Under the pieces are notes generated by a model. That model did no database searches. It was not told the DNA's origin and saw only the letters and a program-made list of their open reading frames with translations. The translations under genes were made by a program, and so were the position numbers. DNA of 6,942 nucleotides from CAYRIF01 sp964424205 (GTDB taxonomy: Bacteria > Bacteroidota > Bacteroidia > Cytophagales > Cyclobacteriaceae), in the NCBI GenBank assembly GCA_964424205.1, contig CAYRIF010000199.1, positions 1-6,942 on the forward strand, in the 5' to 3' direction. Numbering within the stretch: position 1 is the stretch's first letter; each line of letters opens with the position of its first letter. Below, piece after piece: positions 1 through 6,587 of this stretch.

Positions 1-43
1 GAAAAAAGTGATGAGTGGTATAAATAATTTTGATGGTTTCCTA

Positions 44-90
44 CCCATGGTCTGTGTCCTTTTTCCCATGGTCTGTGTCCTTACAGACCA
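44..90. repeat. Tandem pair of GGTCTGTGTCC units with hairpin
   Basis: The unit CCCATGGTCTGTGTCCT occurs at 44-60 and again at 65-81, a 21-bp period. The second copy continues into an inverted arm: TGGTCTGT at 69-76 pairs perfectly with ACAGACCA at 83-90, giving an 8-bp stem around a 6-nt loop. Read on the minus strand it matches the repeats at 643 and 866 at about 21 of 24 positions, so it is an opposite-orientation member of the same family. Confidence 0.75.
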
Positions 91-114
91 TTTCATTTGT
101 TGCAATAGTATTTC

Positions 115-145
115 GGTCTGTGAGGACACCATAGTCGTTAACTTA
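115..145. repeat. GGTCTGTG repeat copy joined to a 19-bp inverted repeat arm
   Basis: GGTCTGTGAGGACACC at 115-130 is a diverged family member. It runs directly into CACCATAGTCGTTAACTTA (127-145), which is exactly the reverse complement of 923-941. The two arms lie near opposite ends of the island and are about 800 bp apart. Confidence 0.7.
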
Positions 146-185
146 AGGGTGTGGAATGGGTTTTAACAAGGAATTGTGCTGTCAA

Positions 186-268
186 AGCGCCCTGAAAGGG
201 CTTAATCTTTAAAGTAGGGTATCGCCCTACTCGTGAAAACACCTGTTAACAAGCCCTGAAAGGGCGCT
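186..268. repeat. REP/BIME-like palindromic element with three hairpins
   Basis: The ends 186-203 and 251-268 are inverted repeats of each other, matching at 15 of 18 positions with only the central triplet differing. Each end is itself a hairpin containing GCCCTGAAAGGGC (189-201 and 253-265). Between them GTAGGG/CCCTAC forms a third perfect hairpin at 214-230 with a TATCG loop. This layout of paired palindromes resembles REP/BIME elements, which are often mobilised in trans by Y1 transposases. No transposase lies in this window, so mobility is inference. Confidence 0.65.
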
Positions 269-401
269 ACTTACTTTTTTACCATAGCATCTACAAAATA
301 GAACGTTTATCACCTTTCTAAAAACAGGCAATGCTTTACTTTGCTGTTTTGGCTTCGTTGGGGCAGGTTTTATCCAAGAAATATAAATGAAAGAGGACAT
401 T

Positions 402-552
402 TAGCCCAGATTATTCATGTGATCAGCTTGGTGTATATTCAAGGCGTTAAAAATCGAAGATATATGGGTATATTTCGAGAATTTTACAACCTGCCTACCG
501 GCAGGCGAAGCATATGAGCCAAGATAATTGCAAGCACCCCAAATTTGGGCTA
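402..552. repeat. MITE-like element with imperfect terminal inverted repeats
   Basis: TAGCCCAGATT (402-412) and AATTTGGGCTA (542-552) are inverted repeats with one mismatch. A second, outer pair TTCGTTGG (354-361) and CCAACGAA (561-568) nests around them. Inside are a 10-bp bulged stem at 454-478 (TCGAA/TTCGA plus ATATA/TATAT around TGGG), a perfect CCTGCC/GGCAGG hairpin at 490-505, and a perfect 12-bp palindrome CCCAAATTTGGG at 538-549. No coding potential is seen. A short non-autonomous element or structured intergenic repeat fits best; target duplications were not identified. Confidence 0.45.
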
Positions 553-642
553 TTTGATTTCCAACGAATTACTGGGTAATTAGCTGATAGTAAGTGAGTT
601 ATAAAGGTGTTTTTTCAAAACGGTGAATACTTCGGGTTAGAA

Positions 643-708
643 GTGTTCTGTGAGGACACAGACCACGGAGAAAGGAGGAAAAACACCTGTTAATCCCACT
701 AAATTAAC
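643..708. repeat. 66-bp direct repeat, copy 1 (GGACACAGACC family)
   Basis: This stretch aligns without gaps to 866-931, identical at about 56 of 66 positions by eye. It carries a perfect 6-bp hairpin TCTGTG-AGGA-CACAGA (647-662). The sequence AACACCTGTTAA within it also recurs at 238-249 inside the three-hairpin element. Confidence 0.75.
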
Positions 709-865
709 AAAACAAAGGTTAAATTAATCATTAATTATCTATTTTTTAGTTACCTCTCAAACACGTTTAGTGAAAAAAGAAAACTAGAAAACACAGACAA
801 TCCTCGCACCTGTTCCGAGGTCTCCTTACTATATGGCTGTCCTGCCAATAAACGAAAACTAGGGA

Positions 866-931
866 GTGTTCTATGGGGACACAGACCACGGAGAAATGAG
901 AAAAAACACCTTTAAATTTGACTAAGTTAAC
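866..931. repeat. 66-bp direct repeat, copy 2 (GGACACAGACC family)
   Basis: This is the gap-free partner of 643-708. Its hairpin (870-885) is weakened by one mismatch. Part of it (900-914) is also the exact reverse complement of 602-616. A further degenerate copy, TATGGTGGAGACAGAGACCAAGG, follows directly at 936-958 and includes part of the 19-bp inverted repeat arm 923-941. Confidence 0.75.
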
Positions 932-964
932 GACTATGGTGGAGACAGAGACCAAGGAATCTAG

Positions 965-1849
965 CTATCTAAAAATAATATTACCCATGGCAACATCAAT
1001 ATCAAACGTAACTAGATTTTTGGCGTCCTTGTTGTAACTATTGTTTACGAAAACATTCTTTTCTAGTTTCCTATAATGCTTGCCGAGTTTGACTCGACAA
1101 AGAAGAGAGTTATTAAGATGTACCACCACCGGGTTTTTCTGATTGGCAAATACTACCTCAAGTGTACCAGCTCCTACACTTGCTTTCACATTAGTATTGA
1201 TGGCACATGTATCCGAAAATTCTAATCTGAGATCTCCAAAGCCTACATCCGCAATAAGATTAGAAGCCATCGATAAATTTACTTTTTTGACGACAATAGA
1301 ACCCATGTCCACTTTTATAAGAAAAGTGTCCATTTTGATTAAGTTTTCTTTACCCTCTTGGTAACCAACAGTTACGTCAGCACTACCGGTACTAATTTTT
1401 AATTTTTTGACCGGAAGCCCAGACAGATCGGCATATGCAGTGCCCATCCCATATTTTAGATTTAAGAAAAGAGGTGTCGCATTGGACAAGTACACGTTAA
1501 TTTTATTTTCTAGCTCATTATCAGCACTAAAGAGTCTGTTAGAGATGGTTTTAGCGATTCCCGCTGATTTTTTTTTATCAAAGTCTAGCTTGACGTACTT
1601 TGTATTTTTCTCTAGTGAAGTTGTAAAAATAGGATTAAGGTTGTCATCTTCTGATTTACAATGAATAGTGACGAGTTTGGTATGCATGGTGGGACGAATA
1701 CGACAAGTACCTGAAGGAGAATACATGCTCAGCATCAGCTTATTAAAATCTGCCGATGCATCTACTGTGTATTGCTTATTGGTTTGCCCAAATAAAAATG
1801 TGCTGGAGGTCATCAATGCCAACAGCAGTAAAAAATTATTCCCCCGCAT
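965..1849 (-). CDS. Exported toast-rack / DUF4097-like beta-repeat protein
   Basis: A 294-residue protein with a signal peptide: hydrophobic core at about residues 6-21 (LLLLALMTSSTFLF), probable cleavage near GQ at 21-22, and no lipobox cysteine. After a 100-residue region without clear family signal come at least six short strand-turn-strand motifs of the form VxxGxGxLxLxF: near 131-145 (LKYGMGTAYADLSGL), 150-163, 176-190, 198-211, 221-234 and 282-294. Alternating hydrophobic residues with Gly at the turns is the pattern of toast-rack / DUF4097 and LiaF-type right-handed beta-helix domains. Four cysteines (49, 64, 215, 251) could form disulfides after export. Such proteins often sit beside anti-sigma or phage-shock-like regulators, but none is present here. 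The start is supported by the signal peptide directly after it; AAAGG lies about 7 nt upstream. Molecular function is unknown. Confidence 0.85.
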   Translation of the reverse strand: MRGNNFLLLLALMTSSTFLFGQTNKQYTVDASADFNKLMLSMYSPSGTCRIRPTMHTKLVTIHCKSEDDNLNPIFTTSLEKNTKYVKLDFDKKKSAGIAKTISNRLFSADNELENKINVYLSNATPLFLNLKYGMGTAYADLSGLPVKKLKISTGSADVTVGYQEGKENLIKMDTFLIKVDMGSIVVKKVNLSMASNLIADVGFGDLRLEFSDTCAINTNVKASVGAGTLEVVFANQKNPVVVHLNNSLLCRVKLGKHYRKLEKNVFVNNSYNKDAKNLVTFDIDVAMGNIIFR

Positions 1850-1958
1850 GTTTACCTTTTACGTGAATATAGTGAGAGTGTTGCATTTTGCAAAAATTAC
1901 CACCCTGTTTGTCAGAATAAGAAACTTTTAACGTAAGTGATTAAGTAGATAAGAGAGG

Positions 1959-2331
1959 TCATTTTTTCTTCTTTCTTTTCTTGCTTTTTTGTGCTTTTGG
2001 ATTAAAATCTAAACAAAGTTGTAGTCAGTACTCTAAATCTTTCTACATGTCAAAGCTCTTAGGGTCAATAAAAACAGCACCCTTCATAGGGCGGGCGTCC
2101 AGTAAAATCCATAGGGTGACAGCCCTTTCTAGTCATTGCATTTGCAAAAGCATCTTCGCCAATACTTGCCATCAATAAATCCATGTTTTTCTTTTTATCA
2201 AAATGAATGGCACAGCACATTTTTTCATCTACATAAACACCAACCCCCACCATTTTTTTAGTAAAGAAGTTTGCTTTTTTCGATTGAAAAAACCGTGTTA
2301 TTCTTTCTCCTAAAAATTAGTCCTATGGCAT
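1959..2331 (-). pseudogene. TfoX/Sxy N-domain-like protein, decayed
   Basis: Read from ATG at 2331, this stretch encodes a whole TfoX-N-type protein of about 122 residues but is broken by four stop codons and one frameshift. The order is: start MP, TAG (2323-2325), D, TAA (2317-2319), FLGERITRFFQSKKANFFTKKM, a middle part with DEKMCCAIHFDKKKNMDLLM, then CHPMDFTGRP. There a tandem 4-bp duplication (GGGC GGGC on the plus strand, 2089-2096) shifts the frame. Removing one copy restores MKGAVFIDPKSFDM, followed by TAG (2043-2045), KDLEY, TGA (2025-2027, where the family usually has Trp), then LQLCLDFNPKAQKSKK and a Lys/Arg tail to the stop at 1959. The MDFTGRPMKG block and the basic tail are what I know from Bacteroidota TfoX/Sxy family proteins. 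The 62-codon frame still open at 2065-2253 is only its surviving middle. Despite the name, these stand-alone proteins have no proven role in competence. Confidence 0.88.
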
Positions 2332-2393
2332 TTGGTATAAGCAATAATATTTTAAAAAGACTATTTGGGCAAGCGCTTTTAAAGGTGCTTATA

Positions 2394-3827
2394 TTATCCC
2401 TCCTCCCGCAAAGTCAAATCCTCAATTTCTCCTTCCGAAGCGGCAATAATGGTAGAAACGGCACCATCACCAGTTACATTGACCACAGTACGTGCCATGT
2501 CTAGGATTCTATCTACAGGAAAAATTAGTGCAATCCAAGCAGGATTCAATCCTACAGATTCAAGCACAATAATCATCAGAACTAATCCTGCGCTAGGTAC
2601 AGCTGCCGCACCAATGGAGGCTAAAGTAGCAGTGATAATAATGACGAGCTGCTGCGAAATGGACAGCTCTACCATGTGGAATTGTGCTAGGGCGATTACT
2701 GCTACGGCTTGATAAAGACTGGTACCATCCATGTTTATCGTAGCACCAATTGGCAATACAAAACTAGAAGTCCGCTCCGAAACGCCAATTTTATTATTCA
2801 CACAATCCATGGTTACTGGAAGTGTAGCCACAGAGGAAGAAGTAGAAAATGCAGTAACCTGCGCTGTTCTCATGCCTTTCATGAAAAATTTATACTTTAT
2901 TTTTTTAACCAAAGTAGTAACCAATGTCGGGTAAAATATAAAAATCATAAAAGCTAATCCGAGGACGACTACGAGTGAGTACCTCCAAAGAAAGTCTAAT
3001 AATTCAAAGAATTTTTGCGGGTCTGTACCAGCTGCTTTTACAATCTGCCCTGCCATGAGTGCGAAAACAAAAATCGGCATGGCTTTCATGACTGTCCAAA
3101 TCATTTGCACGAAAATTTCATTGAGCCCGTCTACTAATTTGAATACAGGTTTTGATTTTTCTTCGGGAATAGAGACCAGCACAACCCCAAAAAAGATTGC
3201 AAAGAAAATAATTTGGAGCATCGACATATCTGCCAGTGCTTTGAAAATATTGGTTGGGACAATGTCGACCAGAGGTGCTAAAGGTCCTTTGTCTACTTTC
3301 TTTTTGTTTTCAGTTTTTGCTTTGTTCAATTTATCTTTCACCCATGCACTTGTCTCTTCACCACCTTGCGCAGCTTTTACTTCTGCGACGAGCGCTGCAT
3401 TTGCGGGGTCACAGGTGAGGCATAGCTCATCTAGTTTTTGAATGTCATTGGCATCTCTCCACAGTTCATAAGAAATTCTATTTCTTTTTCTCACCTGATC
3501 ATCTTGCATGGTGCCAGGCTTAATGACATTGACCAAAATTAAACCAACCGTAACGGCAAGCATGGTGGTAGTAACATAAAGGAACAAGGTTTTAAGTCCC
3601 ATCCGCCCTAATTTTTTAATATCTTTCAGCGATGCCACGCCTACAATAATCGAGAATAAAACCATCGGTACAGCAATTAACTTTAGTATATTAATAAAAA
3701 TATCACCCCAAGGTTTGACGTAGTACAAGGTGAACTGATTCCAACCAAACATAATGGAAGCATAGGCATAAAATGCACCTAAAACCAGACCAATAATTAC
3801 TTGCCAATGTAACGCTAATTTTTTCAT
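2394..3827 (-). CDS. Dicarboxylate/acidic amino acid:cation symporter (SLC1/EAAT, DAACS family)
   Basis: A 477-residue inner-membrane secondary transporter that would take up glutamate, aspartate or C4-dicarboxylates with Na+ or H+. Hallmarks in order: TM1-3 (about 7-102), TM4 region beginning IVPTNIFKALA (about 189), HP1 serine-rich loop TSSSVATLP (329-337), TM7 NMDGT (365-369), HP2 GAAAVPSAGLV (406-416) and TM8 DRILDMARTVVNVTGD (439-454). Asp439, Asp443, Arg446, Thr447, Asn450 and Asp454 match the substrate and cation site residues of archaeal GltPh; Arg446 argues for an acidic substrate. Two oddities: residues about 104-181 form a charged insertion in the 3-4 loop with a CLTC motif (136-139), and the arginine found in either HP1 or TM8 of characterised members seems absent from both. 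The ATG at 3827 lies 16 nt after aroC, so co-transcription is likely. No Shine-Dalgarno is visible. The exact substrate cannot be told from sequence. Confidence 0.93.
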   Translation of the reverse strand: MKKLALHWQVIIGLVLGAFYAYASIMFGWNQFTLYYVKPWGDIFINILKLIAVPMVLFSIIVGVASLKDIKKLGRMGLKTLFLYVTTTMLAVTVGLILVNVIKPGTMQDDQVRKRNRISYELWRDANDIQKLDELCLTCDPANAALVAEVKAAQGGEETSAWVKDKLNKAKTENKKKVDKGPLAPLVDIVPTNIFKALADMSMLQIIFFAIFFGVVLVSIPEEKSKPVFKLVDGLNEIFVQMIWTVMKAMPIFVFALMAGQIVKAAGTDPQKFFELLDFLWRYSLVVVLGLAFMIFIFYPTLVTTLVKKIKYKFFMKGMRTAQVTAFSTSSSVATLPVTMDCVNNKIGVSERTSSFVLPIGATINMDGTSLYQAVAVIALAQFHMVELSISQQLVIIITATLASIGAAAVPSAGLVLMIIVLESVGLNPAWIALIFPVDRILDMARTVVNVTGDGAVSTIIAASEGEIEDLTLREEG

Positions 3828-3843
3828 AATGGTATTTTTTTAG

Positions 3844-4923
3844 TTAGGGTAATTTCTTAGTTAAGTTCAATAGATAAAAGTCTGCAATAACCAATGCCGC
3901 CATGGCTTCTACGATGGGCACTGCTCTTGGTACCACACAAGGGTCATGTCTTCCCTTGCCAGAAATAATTGTTTCATCACCATTTATGTCCATGCTTTTC
4001 TGGTCACGCATGATGGTGGCTACAGGTTTGAACGCTACTTTGAAGTAAATATCTTCTCCATTGGAAATACCGCCCTGTATGCCTCCCGAAAAATTTGTTT
4101 TTGTGCGTATTTGGTCATTTTTTCTCTCAAAAATGTCATTATGAGCAGATCCCTTCATTTTTACTCCCTCAAATCCACTGCCATATTCAAATCCTTTCGC
4201 GGCATTGATGCCCATCATGGCTTTGGCAAGTTCAGCATGTAGTTTATCAAAAACTGGCTCGCCTAATCCTACAGGGACGCCTGAAATCACACAGCTCACC
4301 ACACCGCCAATAGTATCTCCTTCTTTGCGGGTTGCATCAATCAAGGCAATCATATCCTCTGCCATTGTGGTATCAGGGCATCTGACAATATTGTCTTCAG
4401 TCTTTGATAGGTCTAATTTTTGATAGGGCTGATCAAGTTGAATATTACCTACCTGTGATACATATGCGTCAAATTTAATTCCTTTAAGTGCCAAGAACTG
4501 CTTGGCAACGGCACCTGCTGCTACCCTTGCTGCCGTCTCTCTTGCTGAGCTTCTTCCACCCCCTCTGTAATCTCTGTGTCCATACTTCTCCTGATAAGTA
4601 AAATCCGCATGCGATGGTCTGAATTTCTCAGCAATATGGGCGTAATCTTTTGATTTTTGATCCTCATTCCAAATCACTATTTGGATAGGTGTACCAGTAG
4701 TTTTTCCTTCAAAAACACCTGACAAAATTTGTGCTTCGTCAGCTTCTTTTCGCTGTGTTGTGATTTTTGATTGCCCCGGACGGCGTCTTCTCAATTCATG
4801 TTGAATAAAGGCTTCATCAATTTCCAACCCTGCTGGACAACCGTCTATAATGACACCAATGGCCTTACCATGGGATTCTCCAAATGTGGTGATTTTAAAT
4901 AATTGTCCGTACGTGTTCGCCAT
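3844..4923 (-). CDS. aroC: Chorismate synthase
   Basis: A 359-residue enzyme, the usual family length, converting 5-enolpyruvylshikimate 3-phosphate to chorismate with reduced FMN, the last step of the shikimate pathway. Signature segments are all present: GESHG (15-19, with conserved His18), RRRRPGQSKITTQRKEAD (45-62), FRPSHADFTY (101-110, with the second conserved His105), DYRGGGRSSARET (118-130) and GRHDPCVVPRAVPIVEAM (324-341). No key residue is missing, so it should be active in the cytoplasm. The start ATG at 4923 gives the standard N-terminus MANTYGQLFKITTFGESHG. It lies 42 nt downstream of the BatD-like gene and 16 nt upstream of the symporter gene, on the same strand, with no promoter seen in either gap. 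No other aro genes are in the window. Confidence 0.98.
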   Translation of the reverse strand: MANTYGQLFKITTFGESHGKAIGVIIDGCPAGLEIDEAFIQHELRRRRPGQSKITTQRKEADEAQILSGVFEGKTTGTPIQIVIWNEDQKSKDYAHIAEKFRPSHADFTYQEKYGHRDYRGGGRSSARETAARVAAGAVAKQFLALKGIKFDAYVSQVGNIQLDQPYQKLDLSKTEDNIVRCPDTTMAEDMIALIDATRKEGDTIGGVVSCVISGVPVGLGEPVFDKLHAELAKAMMGINAAKGFEYGSGFEGVKMKGSAHNDIFERKNDQIRTKTNFSGGIQGGISNGEDIYFKVAFKPVATIMRDQKSMDINGDETIISGKGRHDPCVVPRAVPIVEAMAALVIADFYLLNLTKKLP

Positions 4924-4940
4924 TCAAATTTTAAGTTTCT

Positions 4941-4967
4941 AGCATAGGATAATTCGCAATCTATGCT
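4941..4967. other. Intercistronic inverted repeat between the batD-like gene and aroC
   Basis: AGCATAG (4941-4947) and CTATGCT (4961-4967) form a perfect 7-bp stem around a 13-nt loop, overlapping the batD-like stop codon (4966-4968) and lying 18 nt before the aroC start. No T-run follows on the minus strand, so it is not an intrinsic terminator. It could mark mRNA processing or translational coupling, or be chance. Confidence 0.4.
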
Positions 4968-6420
4968 ATTTCTTGAAAATAAACACGAGCGAAAGTACTA
5001 ACATAACTAAAATTAGAACGTTAGCAAAAGTTTTGAAGTAAACATCGCCATTTAGTGCAGTTAATTGATTGTCTTGACCGTCAATAATGTCATAGAAACT
5101 CCCGAGGTCATTGGCAGAAATGGATTGGTTCTTTTTACTTTCGCCAGTAACATTGAGGGTAATCTCGGAGGCTAAGGTATCGTATTTAGCAGTCTTTGGA
5201 TTGAAAAATACCCAACTAAAATAATCTTTTAACGGATATTCACCTGGCTCGTTGGGAATACCATAATATTCAAATTTTTTCGTACCGGTCACTATATTAC
5301 CACTTCTTTTGATACGTTGCTGTATCGTAGGCGGATAAAAATCAAAATGCTCATTTTCGGGAATTATAGGGGCATCTATCGCTGAAATATTGCCCTCACC
5401 ATAGATATTGAATCGATACTTGAAGCTTTTACCAGTCTCGGTATCTTCGGTGGTGATTTTTTCTTTTAGGTAATAATCTCCCACTGCCACTTGGTCTTTT
5501 AGGGGGTGTGGCGGCAGTTCCTTTACCTTAATTGTTTTGGCTTTGGTATAGAAAGTTTTAAAATCTTGCTTTCTATTTTGTCCAAAAATTGTACGCCTAT
5601 TGGATACTTTGTATTTCACCATTTTAAGCGGAATGGATGGAAATTTCAAATCCTCAGCGTTTAAGGGATAGTAAGTAGATTGGAATAATTTGTATTTTGT
5701 ATAACGCTTACCTCCAATATTGACGACCTCTCGGTTAATACTTTCTATATTGAAACTTTCTTCCCAACTATTGGCAGGCGTAATTTTTTTACTTGCCTCT
5801 GCCAGTTGCTGGCTTAATTCATAAAAATCTAAAAATGCTCGGTTAGTTTCTGATACATATAGTGCCAAGCTAGCGGTGACACCCTCACCAACATATATTT
5901 CATCTTTATTGGTGCTTAGCGCCAAAAATGCATCTGCTTTGACATTTATAAATTCTTCTTCACCGGGAGGGACACTGTTTCTTCCAAAAAACTCATCGAA
6001 AAAACTATTGTTAAAGGGGTCATTGGTGCTAGCCCGCTGTTTTGCAGGACCTACCTTTATGCGCTTGCCATTTGACTTGATAACAGTCCCATTTACTTTA
6101 ATTGAAAATGGGTTAAGCTTAAACACCCCTTCCCTGATTGGAAGGTAGTTTTGAGTGATGCTTGAGGTTGATGATGCGCGACCATTATTAATTACCGTAT
6201 TAGAAGAGGAGGAGATGCCCCTTTTTTTAAATCCGTTTATATTGGGAAATTGCCCATAATCTTTTATGCGTTCATTTTTAACCGATACGGTGATGGTAAA
6301 GGCCTGATTTAAAGCTATTTCACCAGAGCCCAAACGCACCGAAACATTTTGGGCGTTTACACTAATTGCCGATAGTAAAAAGGGCAAGACAAAAAGTAAA
6401 AAGAGTTGCTTGAGATTCAT
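4966..6420 (-). CDS. BatD-like (oxygen tolerance family) exported, membrane-anchored protein
   Basis: A 484-residue envelope protein. It has a signal peptide (residues 1-23, cleavage likely after VNA with QNVSV as mature start), a long periplasmic part of beta-rich modules, and one C-terminal TM helix (about 465-482) ending in KK. The first module (about 25-125) has the BatD pattern: GEIALNQAFTITVSV, FPNINGFKKRG, TQNYLPIREGVFKLNPFSIKVNG. A Phe-rich linker NDPFNNSFFDEFFGRN (133-148) follows, which I know from Bacteroidota BatD proteins. A second module (about 157-300) begins ALSTNKDEIYVGEGVTASLALYVS. BatD usually works with BatA/BatB von Willebrand proteins and MoxR ATPases in envelope or stress assembly; none is in this window, and the short tail after the TM makes it smaller than many full BatD proteins. 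The exact role is unknown. It is the first gene of the probable unit with aroC and the symporter gene. Confidence 0.85.
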   Translation of the reverse strand: MNLKQLFLLFVLPFLLSAISVNAQNVSVRLGSGEIALNQAFTITVSVKNERIKDYGQFPNINGFKKRGISSSSNTVINNGRASSTSSITQNYLPIREGVFKLNPFSIKVNGTVIKSNGKRIKVGPAKQRASTNDPFNNSFFDEFFGRNSVPPGEEEFINVKADAFLALSTNKDEIYVGEGVTASLALYVSETNRAFLDFYELSQQLAEASKKITPANSWEESFNIESINREVVNIGGKRYTKYKLFQSTYYPLNAEDLKFPSIPLKMVKYKVSNRRTIFGQNRKQDFKTFYTKAKTIKVKELPPHPLKDQVAVGDYYLKEKITTEDTETGKSFKYRFNIYGEGNISAIDAPIIPENEHFDFYPPTIQQRIKRSGNIVTGTKKFEYYGIPNEPGEYPLKDYFSWVFFNPKTAKYDTLASEITLNVTGESKKNQSISANDLGSFYDIIDGQDNQLTALNGDVYFKTFANVLILVMLVLSLVFIFKK

Positions 6421-6439
6421 TTTGTTATGGCTATAGTTA

Positions 6440-6447
6440 CAAATCTA
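6440..6447 (-). promoter_or_regulatory. Candidate Bacteroidota -7 promoter box for the batD-like gene
   Basis: On the minus strand TAGATTTG matches the TAnnTTTG consensus exactly, about 20 nt before the ATG at 6420. No clear TTG lies at the expected -33 distance, so only half of the promoter is supported. It would imply a leader of roughly 14 nt. Confidence 0.35.
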
Positions 6448-6587
6448 ACAAAGAAATATTTCATATAACTGATGACTATTGAATATCCCTTTTCATTTAA
6501 CAAAATTTAACAAGGTGACAAATCAATGTCGGCAACAAATTTCCTCTGCCTGCGTTCAATTAGTACTGTCTATTAAAGGTATAGGCG

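Larger units (their letters stand above)
1..964. other. Gene-free intergenic repeat island
   Basis: No open frame in this stretch looks like a protein. It is packed with short palindromes and dispersed repeats, annotated separately: a tandem GGTCTGTGTCC unit, an 83-bp three-hairpin element, a MITE-like element, and two 66-bp direct repeats. A single frame open at 767-955 on the minus strand is built from these repeats and is not credible as a gene. No tRNA or rRNA was recognised. The island starts right after the stop codon of the exported protein gene that ends at 965, so that gene's transcript may run into it. Confidence 0.7.

Noticed and set aside
186..268. Integron attC site
   Set aside because: The three-hairpin layout and GCCCTGAAAGGGC ends do not carry the paired core sites of attC, and no cassette gene or integrase is nearby.
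802..820. CCTCG/CGAGG hairpin as a terminator
   Set aside because: The stem has only 5 bp with a 9-nt loop, no T-run, and no gene ends next to it.
767..955. Minus-strand 62-codon open frame
   Set aside because: It consists largely of the GGACACAGACC repeats and flanking palindromic DNA, has a Val/Phe/Cys-rich composition unlike its neighbours, and has no recognisable motif.
1..960. CRISPR array
   Set aside because: The repeats differ in orientation and length, are irregularly spaced, and have no uniform spacers; no cas gene is present.
2371..2390. Terminator after the symporter gene
   Set aside because: AAGCGC/GTGCTT forms a 6-bp stem only with a wobble pair on the plus strand and a mismatch on the minus strand, and no T-run directly follows in the direction of transcription.
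3055..3441. Plus-strand 128-codon open frame
   Set aside because: It lies wholly opposite the symporter gene, whose family motifs are unmistakable; the Ser/Thr/Phe-rich product is an antisense shadow.
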